This document shows positions 17,194-25,522 of a stretch of 48,956 bases of DNA, piece by piece. Position 1 is the first letter of the stretch. Every line of letters begins with the position of its first letter. The stretch lies in contig CAJTOT010000002.1 in NCBI GenBank assembly GCA_910577935.1, positions 69,292 to 118,247 on the forward strand, read 5' to 3'. The notes under the pieces are model-generated. The model saw nothing but the letters and a program-made list of their open reading frames with translations. It made no database searches and was not told where the DNA came from. Both the position numbers and the translations under genes were made by a program. The stretch is from an uncultured Hungatella sp. (GTDB taxonomy: Bacteria; Bacillota; Clostridia; Lachnospirales; Lachnospiraceae).

Positions 17194-18210
17194 ATGAGTG
17201 AAGATGTTATTAAAAAAGATTTAACTGCCGAGATCAAGGACCTGGTTGTCGAGTTCCGCACGGATTACGGTGTGGTTCAGGCGTTAAACGGCCTGGAGCT
17301 GGAGATCGAGCGCGGGAAGACTCTGGGCCTGGTGGGCGAGACCGGCGCGGGAAAGACCACCACCGGCCTATCCCTGCTGCGCCTGATTCCCAACCCGCCG
17401 GGAGTCATCGTCTCAGGCTCCATCAAGCTTGACGGAAAGGATATTCTCTCCATGGGCGACAAGGAGATGCAGGCTATCCGCGGCAAGACCGTGGCCATGA
17501 TCTTCCAGGACCCCATGACATCCCTGGACCCGGTTATGACCGTGGAACAGCAGATTGCCGAGGTTATCAAGCTCCACGAGGAGGGCGGGCAGGCCGAGGC
17601 TCTGAAAAGGGCGCGGGAGATGCTTGAGCTTGTGGGCATTCCCGGCAGCCGGGGCAACGAGTATCCTCACCAGTTCTCCGGCGGCATGAAGCAGCGGGTG
17701 GTCATCGCCATGGCTCTGGCCTGCAACCCTGAGCTTCTCATCGCCGACGAGCCCACCACGGCTCTCGACGTGACCATCCAGGCCCAGGTTCTGGAGATGA
17801 TGAAGGGCCTTCGGGAGAAGTACAACACCTCCATGCTGATGATCACCCATGACCTGGGCATTGTCGCCGAGATCTGCGACAAGGTTTCGGTCATCTATGC
17901 CGGCCATGTCATCGAGCACGGAACCCTGGAGGATATTTTCAAGAATACCCGCCATCCCTACACGGAAGGACTGTTCAATTCTCTTCCCAACCTGGAAGAC
18001 CGCCAGGCAGAGTTAAAGCCCATCAAGGGACTGATGCCTGACCCAAGCAACCTGCCCAAGGGATGCGCGTTCTGCCCCCGCTGTGATTATGCCATGGATA
18101 TCTGCCAGACCCAGAAGCCGGGCCGTACCTACCGCAATGATACCCACTACGTGGAATGTCATCTGTACAACCAGGACAATATTCAGGAAGGGAAGGTGAA
18201 AAGCCGATGA
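17194..18210 (+). CDS. Dpp/Opp-type ABC transporter ATP-binding protein (DppD-like)
   Basis: A 338-residue ATPase with Walker A GETGAGKTT (about residue 49), Q-loop MIFQDPMTSLDPV, signature FSGGMKQRV, Walker B LLIADEPTTALD and the switch His in MITHDLGI. The C-terminal oligopeptide-transporter extension contains a Cys cluster, CAFCPRCDYAMDICQ, which in this family can hold an iron-sulfur cluster. Its stop overlaps the start of the next ATPase (ATGA at 18207). Confidence 0.95.
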   Translation: MSEDVIKKDLTAEIKDLVVEFRTDYGVVQALNGLELEIERGKTLGLVGETGAGKTTTGLSLLRLIPNPPGVIVSGSIKLDGKDILSMGDKEMQAIRGKTVAMIFQDPMTSLDPVMTVEQQIAEVIKLHEEGGQAEALKRAREMLELVGIPGSRGNEYPHQFSGGMKQRVVIAMALACNPELLIADEPTTALDVTIQAQVLEMMKGLREKYNTSMLMITHDLGIVAEICDKVSVIYAGHVIEHGTLEDIFKNTRHPYTEGLFNSLPNLEDRQAELKPIKGLMPDPSNLPKGCAFCPRCDYAMDICQTQKPGRTYRNDTHYVECHLYNQDNIQEGKVKSR

Positions 18211-19160
18211 GTACACAGCCGCTTCTTGACGTTAGAAATTTAAAGAAGTATTTCAGCACGCCCAGAGGAATGCTGCACGCCGTCGATGATGTGACCTTCA
18301 CCATTGAGAAAGGAAAAACTCTTGGCGTGGTGGGTGAGTCCGGATGCGGAAAGTCCACCACAGGGCGGGCCATCTTAAGACTTCTTGAGCCCACTTCCGG
18401 CCAGGTGCTGTTCGAGGGCCAGGATGTGGTAGCCCTGTCCAAGGAGGAGATGCGCAAAAAGCGCACGGAGATGCAGATCATCTTTCAGGACCCGTTTTCC
18501 AGCCTGAATCCCCGTAAGACCGTGAGCCAGATCATCGCGGACCCTCTCAAGATCAACAAGATCATTACCAACCCGGCCAAACAGCTGGAGCGGGTGCGGG
18601 AACTGATGGAGATCGTGGGTCTTGCTGACCGTCTGATCAACACTTACCCACATGAGCTGGACGGCGGCCGCCGCCAGAGAATCGGCATCGCCAGGGCCCT
18701 GGCCCTGAATCCCAAGTTCATCGTCTGCGACGAGCCGGTTTCGGCCCTGGATGTCTCTATCCAGGCGCAGATTCTGAACCTGATGAAGGAACTTCAGAAA
18801 AAGATGGGGCTGACCTACATGTTCATCACCCATGATCTGTCGGTCGTCAACCATTTCTCTGACGATATCGCTGTTATGTATCTGGGAAAGCTCATCGAGA
18901 AGGCCCCGTCGGAGGAGCTGTTCGCCAATCCGACCCACCCGTACACCCAGGCTCTTCTGTCGGCGATACCCATACCGTCTCTGGACAAACGCAGAGAGCG
19001 CATCCTCTTAAAGGGCGAGATCACCTCCCCCATTGAGCCGCCGGCGGCCTGCAGGTTCGCCAACCGGTGTCCCCATGCCACGGACCGGTGCAGAGGAGGA
19101 GAGCCTCAGCTTAAGGAGATCAGGCCGGGACATTTTGTTTCCTGCTTTTTGAGCGAATAA
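18207..19160 (+). CDS. Dpp/Opp-type ABC transporter ATP-binding protein (DppF-like)
   Basis: The second ATPase of the heterodimer, 317 residues: Walker A GESGCGKST, Q-loop IIFQDPFSSLNPRKT, Walker B FIVCDEPVSALDVSIQAQ, switch FITHDLSVV, and C-terminal extension with CRFANRCPHATDRC. The ABC signature reads LDGGRRQR instead of LSGGQ, a variant I associate with a subgroup of DppF-like proteins. The start at 18207 (ATGA overlap) is preferred over an upstream in-frame ATG inside dppD. It is the last gene of the importer. Confidence 0.94.
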   Translation: MSTQPLLDVRNLKKYFSTPRGMLHAVDDVTFTIEKGKTLGVVGESGCGKSTTGRAILRLLEPTSGQVLFEGQDVVALSKEEMRKKRTEMQIIFQDPFSSLNPRKTVSQIIADPLKINKIITNPAKQLERVRELMEIVGLADRLINTYPHELDGGRRQRIGIARALALNPKFIVCDEPVSALDVSIQAQILNLMKELQKKMGLTYMFITHDLSVVNHFSDDIAVMYLGKLIEKAPSEELFANPTHPYTQALLSAIPIPSLDKRRERILLKGEITSPIEPPAACRFANRCPHATDRCRGGEPQLKEIRPGHFVSCFLSE

Positions 19161-19181
19161 TAATCTTGTCATGCTGCTGCT

Positions 19182-19218
19182 TTTCACGGGGGGCATCTTC
19201 TTGCCCGGTCCCGTGAAA
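19182..19218. terminator. Hairpin after the Dpp-type operon (carries repeat motif C)
   Basis: TTTCACGGG and CCCGTGAAA form an outer stem and GGGCA/TGCCC an inner one. The loop holds ATCTTCTTGCCC, a motif also found at 43922-43941 and 44042-44064. There is no T-tract, so it may terminate weakly or only cap the message. Confidence 0.45.
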
Positions 19219-19248
19219 TGTGATGTCGTGTTATCTCCCCGAAAAATA

Positions 19249-19278
19249 TTGACAAGAAAATAATAGGAATAGTATAAT
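19249..19278 (+). promoter_or_regulatory. Promoter of the hybrid histidine kinase gene
   Basis: Perfect TTGACA (19249-19254) and perfect TATAAT (19273-19278), 18 bases apart. This is the closest match to consensus in the window. Confidence 0.8.
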
Positions 19279-19327
19279 AAAGCATGATGTTAAACAGCAT
19301 AGAATTATGTTTTATAGGGGAGCAGGC

Positions 19328-21919
19328 ATGGAGGAACTTGGAACAAAAAAAAGAACCAGAACAACCGGAGAGGTTTCGTTGCTTCTTTCGATTGTACTGG
19401 TTTTTTGCATTTTAGGAGCAGTGGTTTTTTCCGTGGCGAGGAAGCTGTCCGCGGAGATGTCCTCCTCAGCCATACACAATCTGAGCGAAAGTCTGGAACT
19501 GATCAAAGGCACAATCGAGGCGATTCTGACGAAGGAGGCGGAGTTCCAGAGCCTGATCGCTCAGGAACTCGCTGTCGTGGAAGAACCGGAAGAATTTATT
19601 CTCTCATACAACAGAAACCGGACAATGGTGAAGATTTCCCTGATCGGGGCGGGGAAGGAAGAGGGTATTTCCAACACAGGCGAAGTGTTTACGGCGGAGG
19701 GATTGGATTTCTCCACGGGAAAGACAGTGAACGGGCTGCCGGTTTCTCTGTCTTATCTGAACACCATAGGGACCTGGGCATATACGATGAAATGTCCTGT
19801 CATGAAAGACGGGAGAGAAATCGCCACTCTCTACGTAGAATATATTTATGAGTCCATTGAGGAGGCGATTCCCGAAGGACTCTATAACGGCAACGCCCTG
19901 CTTTATATCATGGATGCCAAGAGCGAGAGGCTTGTGCTGAATCCCAAGGGCATGGGCGAAAGGAATGCCGGGCATCTGAACCTGGAGGATTTTTACCGCG
20001 CCAACAGGATTCTGGACCCGGATCTCCAAGAAGAGGTGTCCCAGTGCATAACTACCGGGAAGAATATTATGTTTTATCACGATATCCGCAACAAAGATTC
20101 CCTGATATATATGTGGGCGGTGAACGAAGGCTCCGTCTATCTCATCGGCTATGTGCCTGTTGAGGCCATACAGCAGGAGGGGAGGACGGTTAATCAGAAT
20201 ATTCTTCTCGTGGTAGCCGTGATGCTGGCGGCTTTCATTATCTGCTGCGCCCTGTTCTATCTGAGCCAGAGGGAGCAGAACCGGGTCAGGAAAGAGCGGG
20301 AGGCAGAGAGGGAGGTCTACAATAAACAGCTGGCGGAGGCCCTGCAGGCGGCCCAGATCGCCAGCAAGTCAAAGACCACCTTTCTGTCCAACATGTCCCA
20401 CGACATCCGCACGCCTATGAACGCGATACTGGGCTTTACCACCCTTCTGGCCAAGGATGCGGACAATCCGGCGAAAGTGAGAGAGTACACCAAGAAGATC
20501 ACGGCGTCAGGACAGCATCTGCTCAGTCTGATCAACGATGTGTTGGATGTCTCCAAGATCGAGAGCGGCAAAGTGGTTCTGACTATAGGGGAGTTTACTC
20601 TGAACAGCCTGGTGTCCTCTGTGGACGCTATCATCCGTCCTATGGCCAGGGCGAAAGAGCAGAACTTTGACGTGTCGGTGACGGACATCAAGCACGAATA
20701 CCTGGTGGGGGATGAGACGAGAATCAACCAGATTTTGATCAACCTTTTGTCCAACGCGGTAAAATACACTCCTAACAGGGGCAACATCTGGTTCAGAATC
20801 ATCGGGCAAAAGCAGCGCTCCGCCCAGTACGAGTATATCAGGATCGAGGTGGAGGACGACGGATACGGCATGACGCCGGAGTATCTGGAGACTATTTTCG
20901 AGGCGTTTACCAGGGCGGAGAACAGCACCACCAACAAGGTTCAGGGAACCGGCCTTGGCATGGCCATCACGAAAAATATCGTCGAGCTTATGGGCGGAAC
21001 CATAGCGGTCACCAGCGAGCCGGGGAAGGGCAGCTGTTTTACGGTGGAACTGGAGCTGCGCATACCGGACAGCCAGGACGACGGGGAGTTCTGGAGACAG
21101 AGCGGAATTTCACGTATTCTGGCGGTTGATGACGACCCTGAGATATGCAGCACCATCCAGCAGCTTATGAAAGATACGGGAGTTGCGGTGGACACGGCAG
21201 GCGGAGGAAAGAAGGCTCTTTGCCTTATTCAGGATGCCTGGAACAGGAAAGAGAATTACCACATGATTTTGCTGGACTGGAAGATGCCGGAGATGGACGG
21301 TTTTGAGACAGCCAACAGAATCAGGGAAATTATACCCGATCCGGTGCCGATATTGTTTCTGACGGCTTACGACGGCGACGAGGTGGAGGACGAAGCTCTC
21401 CACGTAGGGTATTCGGGAGTGCTGGCGAAACCTTTCTTTGTATCTGCCTTTAAAGAGAAAATCATGAAGATAGGGCTTGGAAAGACTCCGGAGAGCACGG
21501 AGACGGCTGAGGAAGACTTAAGCCTGAAAGGGATGCATTTCCTTGTGGCGGAGGACAACGAGATCAACGCGGAGATTCTGTCGGAGCTTCTGGACATAGA
21601 GGAAGCCTCCTGTGAGATTGTAGAGAACGGCCGATTGGCAGTGGAGCGTTTTGAGGCCTCCGGTGAAGGAGAGTTTGACGCGATCCTGATGGATGTCCAG
21701 ATGCCGGTGATGAACGGATATCAGGCCTCAAGAGCCATCCGGGGCCTGGACAGAGAGGAAGCCAGGCATATACCTATTATCGCCATGACGGCCAACGCTT
21801 TCGCGGAAGATGTCAAGGATGCTCTGGACGCAGGCATGAACGAGCATGTATCCAAGCCCATTGATATGAAATTGTTAAAAAAGACAGTCAACCAGTGCAT
21901 ACGGAGCATGAAACAGTGA
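19328..21919 (+). CDS. Hybrid sensor histidine kinase with two receiver domains
   Basis: About 863 residues: TM1 near residue 15-40 (LLLSIVLVFCILGAVVFSV), an extracytoplasmic sensor of about 240 residues, TM2 (ILLVVAVMLAAFIICCALFYL), and a coiled linker. The HisKA domain has phospho-acceptor His358 in SNMSHDIRTPMNAIL, and the HATPase domain has NQILINLLSNAVKY and GTGLGMAITKNIVELMGG. Receiver 1 has Asp650 in LLDWKMPEMDG and receiver 2 has Asp789 in ILMDVQMPVMNG. There is no DNA-binding output domain or Hpt domain in the chain, so signalling must pass to a partner elsewhere. ATG 19328 follows GGGGAG. It is co-directional with the orphan binding lipoprotein 42 bases downstream, which may present a ligand to the sensor. 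Confidence 0.92.
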   Translation: MEELGTKKRTRTTGEVSLLLSIVLVFCILGAVVFSVARKLSAEMSSSAIHNLSESLELIKGTIEAILTKEAEFQSLIAQELAVVEEPEEFILSYNRNRTMVKISLIGAGKEEGISNTGEVFTAEGLDFSTGKTVNGLPVSLSYLNTIGTWAYTMKCPVMKDGREIATLYVEYIYESIEEAIPEGLYNGNALLYIMDAKSERLVLNPKGMGERNAGHLNLEDFYRANRILDPDLQEEVSQCITTGKNIMFYHDIRNKDSLIYMWAVNEGSVYLIGYVPVEAIQQEGRTVNQNILLVVAVMLAAFIICCALFYLSQREQNRVRKEREAEREVYNKQLAEALQAAQIASKSKTTFLSNMSHDIRTPMNAILGFTTLLAKDADNPAKVREYTKKITASGQHLLSLINDVLDVSKIESGKVVLTIGEFTLNSLVSSVDAIIRPMARAKEQNFDVSVTDIKHEYLVGDETRINQILINLLSNAVKYTPNRGNIWFRIIGQKQRSAQYEYIRIEVEDDGYGMTPEYLETIFEAFTRAENSTTNKVQGTGLGMAITKNIVELMGGTIAVTSEPGKGSCFTVELELRIPDSQDDGEFWRQSGISRILAVDDDPEICSTIQQLMKDTGVAVDTAGGGKKALCLIQDAWNRKENYHMILLDWKMPEMDGFETANRIREIIPDPVPILFLTAYDGDEVEDEALHVGYSGVLAKPFFVSAFKEKIMKIGLGKTPESTETAEEDLSLKGMHFLVAEDNEINAEILSELLDIEEASCEIVENGRLAVERFEASGEGEFDAILMDVQMPVMNGYQASRAIRGLDREEARHIPIIAMTANAFAEDVKDALDAGMNEHVSKPIDMKLLKKTVNQCIRSMKQ

Positions 21920-21961
21920 AGAATGAAACAATAACGGGGCAGGGAAGAGAGGTGGCGATAG

Positions 21962-23260
21962 ATGAGAAGACTGAGTGCTGCCTGTCTGGCGGGAGCGGCG
22001 GTTCTTGCCATGACGGCATGTATGGCCAAGGCGCCTCTGAGCAATAATCTGGTGGCCAACGAGACAGAAGCCAAAAGGACCGTGAATCTCTTCGGATCCA
22101 TGGAAAAATCCAACCCGGACGCAGCGGAGAACACATCGAGGAACGCCTTTGACATGACAGTGATGAAGGCGGAGGAAAAGCTGAATCTGACTGTGGAGTA
22201 CAGAACTTACACGGCAGAAAATTATATGGAGAAGACCTATGACGAGGTGGTGCTTGACAGGGTGCGCAACGGGATGGATGATGTGTATCTCCTGAATCCG
22301 GATACCATCAGGATTCTGGGGGAGGAGGGGCTGCTTTTAGACCTGTCGGGGCTTGAATGTGTAAAAAACTTAAGAGACGTGGTAAAGATGGCCAACACCA
22401 TCGACGGCAAGCTGGTGGCTATTCCCCAGGAGGTAGTGGCTTATGGCCTGTTTGTCAATAAGGATATGTTTGAAACATACCACCTGGAATTTCCCGAGAC
22501 GCCGGAGGAGCTGATGGAGTGCTGCCGGGTGTTTAAGGAAAACGGAATCCAGACTCCCATCGGGGCCAACCGCTGGTGGCTGGAATGTATTGTCTTCGCC
22601 CAGGCGTACGCGGATATGTACAACGGAGGGAATACAGAAGCGATGATCGAGGCTCTCAACAGTGGAGAGGCAAAATACAGCGATTACCTGCGTCCGGGAT
22701 TCGAGTATCTTAAAGAGATGATGGACAGAGGCTATATCGATGCACAGGCCGCCTACACCTATGAGGCTATTGAAGGAGAGGGACCGGATTTCCTCGCCCA
22801 GAAGACGCCTATAGTCATGGCGTACTGGGGAGCGGCTAACACGGCCACTGCCTACGGGAACACGGATTTTGAACTTCAGGTCATCGGATTCCCCAGCAGC
22901 CTGGGCCAGATGCCCGTCCTGGCTCTGAGCGGATACGGTGTCTCTGTCTCGGCAGAACATATGGAAGAGACTCTGGATACCCTGGATATTATTTTGTCCG
23001 ACGAGGCCCTCCAGGTGTACACGGAGATCAACCGTGTGATTTCTCCGTCGAAAAACATTGAGGTGGAGTGCGGGTCCGCCTTAAAGCCCCTCAATGACAG
23101 GATCAAGGAGGGTTCCTACGTGCTTGCCAGCAACGCCGGCATGAAGATGGAGCAGTGGGGAAATGTCTGCCTCCTTGTGAGGGAACTGCTCGGCGGCGCC
23201 ACGGTGGACCAGTGTATGGAGCAGCTGGACACACTGCAGGAGGAATCTCTGGAGAGATAG
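21962..23260 (+). CDS. Orphan family 1 solute-binding lipoprotein
   Basis: A 432-residue lipoprotein with lipobox AMTAC (Cys20). It is a CUT1-type binding fold: DDVYLLNPDTIRILGEEGLLLDLS, LVAIPQEVVAYGLFVNKDMFE, PETPEELMECCRVFKENG and a C-terminal half ending ATVDQCMEQLDTLQEES. No permease or ATPase gene follows. Its position directly behind the hybrid kinase suggests it senses rather than transports (inference), although it could share a permease pair encoded elsewhere. The ribosome site AGAGAGGTGG is close to ATG. Confidence 0.85.
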   Translation: MRRLSAACLAGAAVLAMTACMAKAPLSNNLVANETEAKRTVNLFGSMEKSNPDAAENTSRNAFDMTVMKAEEKLNLTVEYRTYTAENYMEKTYDEVVLDRVRNGMDDVYLLNPDTIRILGEEGLLLDLSGLECVKNLRDVVKMANTIDGKLVAIPQEVVAYGLFVNKDMFETYHLEFPETPEELMECCRVFKENGIQTPIGANRWWLECIVFAQAYADMYNGGNTEAMIEALNSGEAKYSDYLRPGFEYLKEMMDRGYIDAQAAYTYEAIEGEGPDFLAQKTPIVMAYWGAANTATAYGNTDFELQVIGFPSSLGQMPVLALSGYGVSVSAEHMEETLDTLDIILSDEALQVYTEINRVISPSKNIEVECGSALKPLNDRIKEGSYVLASNAGMKMEQWGNVCLLVRELLGGATVDQCMEQLDTLQEESLER

Positions 23261-23315
23261 CAAAAAGGGCACAAGGGGGCCGAAAGGAGGTGGGAAGATA
23301 AACGGAGCCGGGATT

Positions 23316-23405
23316 ATGAAGAACGCTATGGATGAATTTAAGGAAATCCAGGAATATATGGCTGCCGCAAGAGAAGAAAATGCCGCGAAACTTACAGTAT
23401 GCTAA
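23316..23405 (+). CDS. Tiny ORF 1 of a small-protein cluster
   Basis: Encodes 29 residues (MKNAMDEFKEIQEYM..ENAAKLTVC), acidic and helical. AAAGGAGG lies about 25 bases upstream and CGGAG closer. Its last codons overlap ATG of the next tiny ORF (ATGCTAA). One missing A in the GCGAAACTT stretch would fuse both into a single protein of about 56 residues. Either two coupled small genes or one gene with a one-base deletion. No function recognised. Confidence 0.4.
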   Translation: MKNAMDEFKEIQEYMAAAREENAAKLTVC

Positions 23406-23485
23406 AAAAGAAGTATCTTCTTTTGAAAGCGCTGCTGACCAGTTTGGGAGTGAATCTCACGGATATCGATGAAATCAAAGAGTAA
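23399..23485 (+). CDS. Tiny ORF 2, overlapping tiny ORF 1
   Basis: Encodes 28 residues, MLKKKYLLLKALLTSLGV..DIDEIKE: a short basic start, a helical leucine-rich middle and an acidic tail. It begins inside the end of tiny ORF 1 in the -1 frame. The composition reads like the second half of one small helical protein. No recognised family. Confidence 0.35.
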   Translation: MLKKKYLLLKALLTSLGVNLTDIDEIKE

Positions 23486-23535
23486 ATCCGGCGTTTAAAT
23501 ACAGCCGGCAGGCTTGGAAAAAGGAGCGGAAGGGT

Positions 23536-23877
23536 ATGGATAGTTATTCTTACAGCAAGGAAATCAACAGGAGCAATGTCACGTTCGGCGAGTTTGACCT
23601 GGAGGGTATCAAAAAGATGTTCACTCAGGTGTTTGAATTTTACAATCCCAGGGTAAAGGCGGAGGTGTTTGATTCATTTTGTGAAGATTTCTATGATCTT
23701 GTAAAGGATACCCCCACGTCAAATGAGAGGGTCTGGCGAATGGTCATCACGGATATGCTGTTTAACTATGATGACAGGGGGTATCTGGAGACAGATACCA
23801 CGGACAACAAGATCAAGAGAAAACAGTTTGCAATCATGGCGAAGGTGGTTATAGGAAAATTGCGGAGCGATAAATAA
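23536..23877 (+). CDS. Small protein of unknown function
   Basis: 113 residues, cytoplasmic, with a good ribosome site (AAAAAGGAGCGGAAGGG) before the ATG. Features visible are FGEFDLEGIKKMFTQVFEFYNPRVKAEVFDSF, then a mixed helical region, and KRKQFAIMAKVVIGKLRSDK at the end. There are no Cys clusters, signal or membrane segments. It follows the tiny ORFs by 50 bases and ends the rightward run started by the hybrid kinase; the next gene converges. Likely real; function not recognised. Confidence 0.65.
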   Translation: MDSYSYSKEINRSNVTFGEFDLEGIKKMFTQVFEFYNPRVKAEVFDSFCEDFYDLVKDTPTSNERVWRMVITDMLFNYDDRGYLETDTTDNKIKRKQFAIMAKVVIGKLRSDK

Positions 23878-24019
23878 GCCGGTTCATAAGGGCCGGACGC
23901 CTTGGGGCAGACTGCAGGGAGTACGGCTCTGTTTTTTTACATGCGGCAGAGCGATGCCGCCGGGGACAGCTGCCGGCGGCGGCTTCCGAAATGTTGCCGG
24001 CGAAATGCCGCCGGCGGTC

Positions 24020-25522
24020 TCACTGAGAAGTGCACTGCCCCTTTTTGCGGAAGGCTGCCTCTATGGGGAGGCCGGTGCCGTAGTCCAGCTGGCGGGGTTC
24101 ATATTCCTCGTTTTCCCGCTGCCTGGTCATCAGGCGGCTGTCCCAGGTCCGTTCCAGGGGATAGCCGTTCCAGGGGCGGTTTTCCCAGTAGTATCCGCGG
24201 AAGGGATCGCGGGTGTCATACATGTTGTCCAGCAGCGCTTTGTGGAGGCGCTGCTTTTCTTCTGCCAGCGTGTCATCAAGAATCAGGTTGCGCATTTCTT
24301 CAGGGTCCTCTTGTAAGTCATACAATTCATCGGAAGTCATCAGATTGATGACCAGCTTGTATCGTCCGTCGAAGACACACCGGATGGGCTGGTATCCTCC
24401 GAAGCCGTCGTGGTCGACCTCATACCGTCCGAATTCCATAAATACATAATCATTGACCCGCTGTCCGGTCTTCAGCTCTTCGTAGATGCTTTTTCCTTCA
24501 AAGACCTTTGGCTGAGGCACCTGGAAGATGTCGAATATGGTAGGCGCCAGGTTTATATGGGATACAGGGTTGGAATCCGTCCGGTTTTTGCCGAAGCCCC
24601 GTATGATCAGGGGGATGCGGGTGATCTCCTCGTACATGGCAGGCCCTTTCTGGGTCAGGGAGTGAGAGTAAAGCATATCGCCATGGTCGGAGGTGTAGAT
24701 GACCACCGCGTCGCCGGCATACCGGTCGACGGCGTCCAGCACGCGCCCGATCTCATAGTCGGCAAAACTGTTGCAGCCCAAAAAGTATTTGAAGTTCATG
24801 GAGAAATCGGAGGAGGCGGCTTTCATGTAATTATCTCCCGCCCATATCCTGTGGTGCTCCGGTTTTCCCTCAAGGGTATCCAGAAGATTCTTTTTCCGGC
24901 GGAACTGGTGGTTTTCATATCTGGACCAGAACTCTTTCGGACAGAGGCATGGGTCGTGAGGCTCATCATAGGAGACTACCAGAAAATAATCTTCGCCGGA
25001 GTTCTCATGTTTCTTTAAAAAGTCGATGGCCCGGTCGGAGCACCGGTGGCCGTATGTGAATTCTTCACCGATGTCCTGTTGTTCCATGGCGCCGGCCTGC
25101 CGGGACAGGCGGCGCTCTTCGGGGGTTAACTCTTCCAGATAATTGCGCATGTCATACCAGTAATCAGAATCCCATCCGTCTGCGCACCGTCCGAGGCCGA
25201 AGTAATCCCCGCCGTCCAGGTGCCATTTTCCGATGTATGCACTGTGGATGCCGTGGTCGGTGAGGCGCCGCCCGATATTCTGCACGTTGTCCGACAGCCC
25301 CATACAGTTGGACCAGCCGGCGCAGGAATGGGGGTAGCTTCCGGTGAAGATGGCGGAGCGGGCAGGCTGGCATACCGGCTGGGTGGTGTAAGCCTGGTCA
25401 AAGCGGATGCCCTCTGCCGCCAGGCGGTCCAGGTTGGGAGTGTGCATGTCCGGGCTGCCGTAGCAGCCAAGCATGTCGGCGCGGGTTGTGTCAGTCATGA
25501 TCAGAATCACTTTTTTGTTCAT
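24020..25522 (-). CDS. Sulfatase, type I (formylglycine-dependent)
   Basis: A 500-residue alkaline-phosphatase-fold sulfatase without signal peptide, so cytoplasmic. The N-terminus VILIMTDTTRADMLGCYG carries the metal-binding Asp residues. The active-site motif is CQPARS (Cys51-Ser56), where Cys51 would be converted to formylglycine by an anaerobic maturase not seen in the window. IGKWHLDGG and TSDHGDMLYSH complete the site. It probably removes sulfate from glycosaminoglycan oligosaccharides, given the lyase and GH88 genes across the divergent promoter. Its start overlaps the 3' end of the response regulator gene by 32 bases, so it is translated from the regulatory operon. The exact sulfate position cannot be told. 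Confidence 0.93.
   Translation of the reverse strand: MNKKVILIMTDTTRADMLGCYGSPDMHTPNLDRLAAEGIRFDQAYTTQPVCQPARSAIFTGSYPHSCAGWSNCMGLSDNVQNIGRRLTDHGIHSAYIGKWHLDGGDYFGLGRCADGWDSDYWYDMRNYLEELTPEERRLSRQAGAMEQQDIGEEFTYGHRCSDRAIDFLKKHENSGEDYFLVVSYDEPHDPCLCPKEFWSRYENHQFRRKKNLLDTLEGKPEHHRIWAGDNYMKAASSDFSMNFKYFLGCNSFADYEIGRVLDAVDRYAGDAVVIYTSDHGDMLYSHSLTQKGPAMYEEITRIPLIIRGFGKNRTDSNPVSHINLAPTIFDIFQVPQPKVFEGKSIYEELKTGQRVNDYVFMEFGRYEVDHDGFGGYQPIRCVFDGRYKLVINLMTSDELYDLQEDPEEMRNLILDDTLAEEKQRLHKALLDNMYDTRDPFRGYYWENRPWNGYPLERTWDSRLMTRQRENEEYEPRQLDYGTGLPIEAAFRKKGQCTSQ

Noticed and set aside
18660..18690. DppF-like ATPase inactive because its signature reads LDGG rather than LSGG
   Set aside because: Walker A, Walker B and switch residues are intact, and this variant recurs in a subgroup of functional-looking DppF relatives, so inactivity is not supported.
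23386..23402. Programmed -1 ribosomal frameshift joining the two tiny ORFs
   Set aside because: GCGAAACTTACAG does not contain a canonical X XXY YYZ slippery heptamer in the reading frame; a one-base deletion or coupled ORFs is simpler.
24019..24020. Local formylglycine maturase or KduI/KduD genes for the sulfatase and uronate steps
   Set aside because: Looked for on both strands near the sulfatases and GH88; no radical-SAM CxxxCxxC protein and no matching isomerase/dehydrogenase was found in the window.
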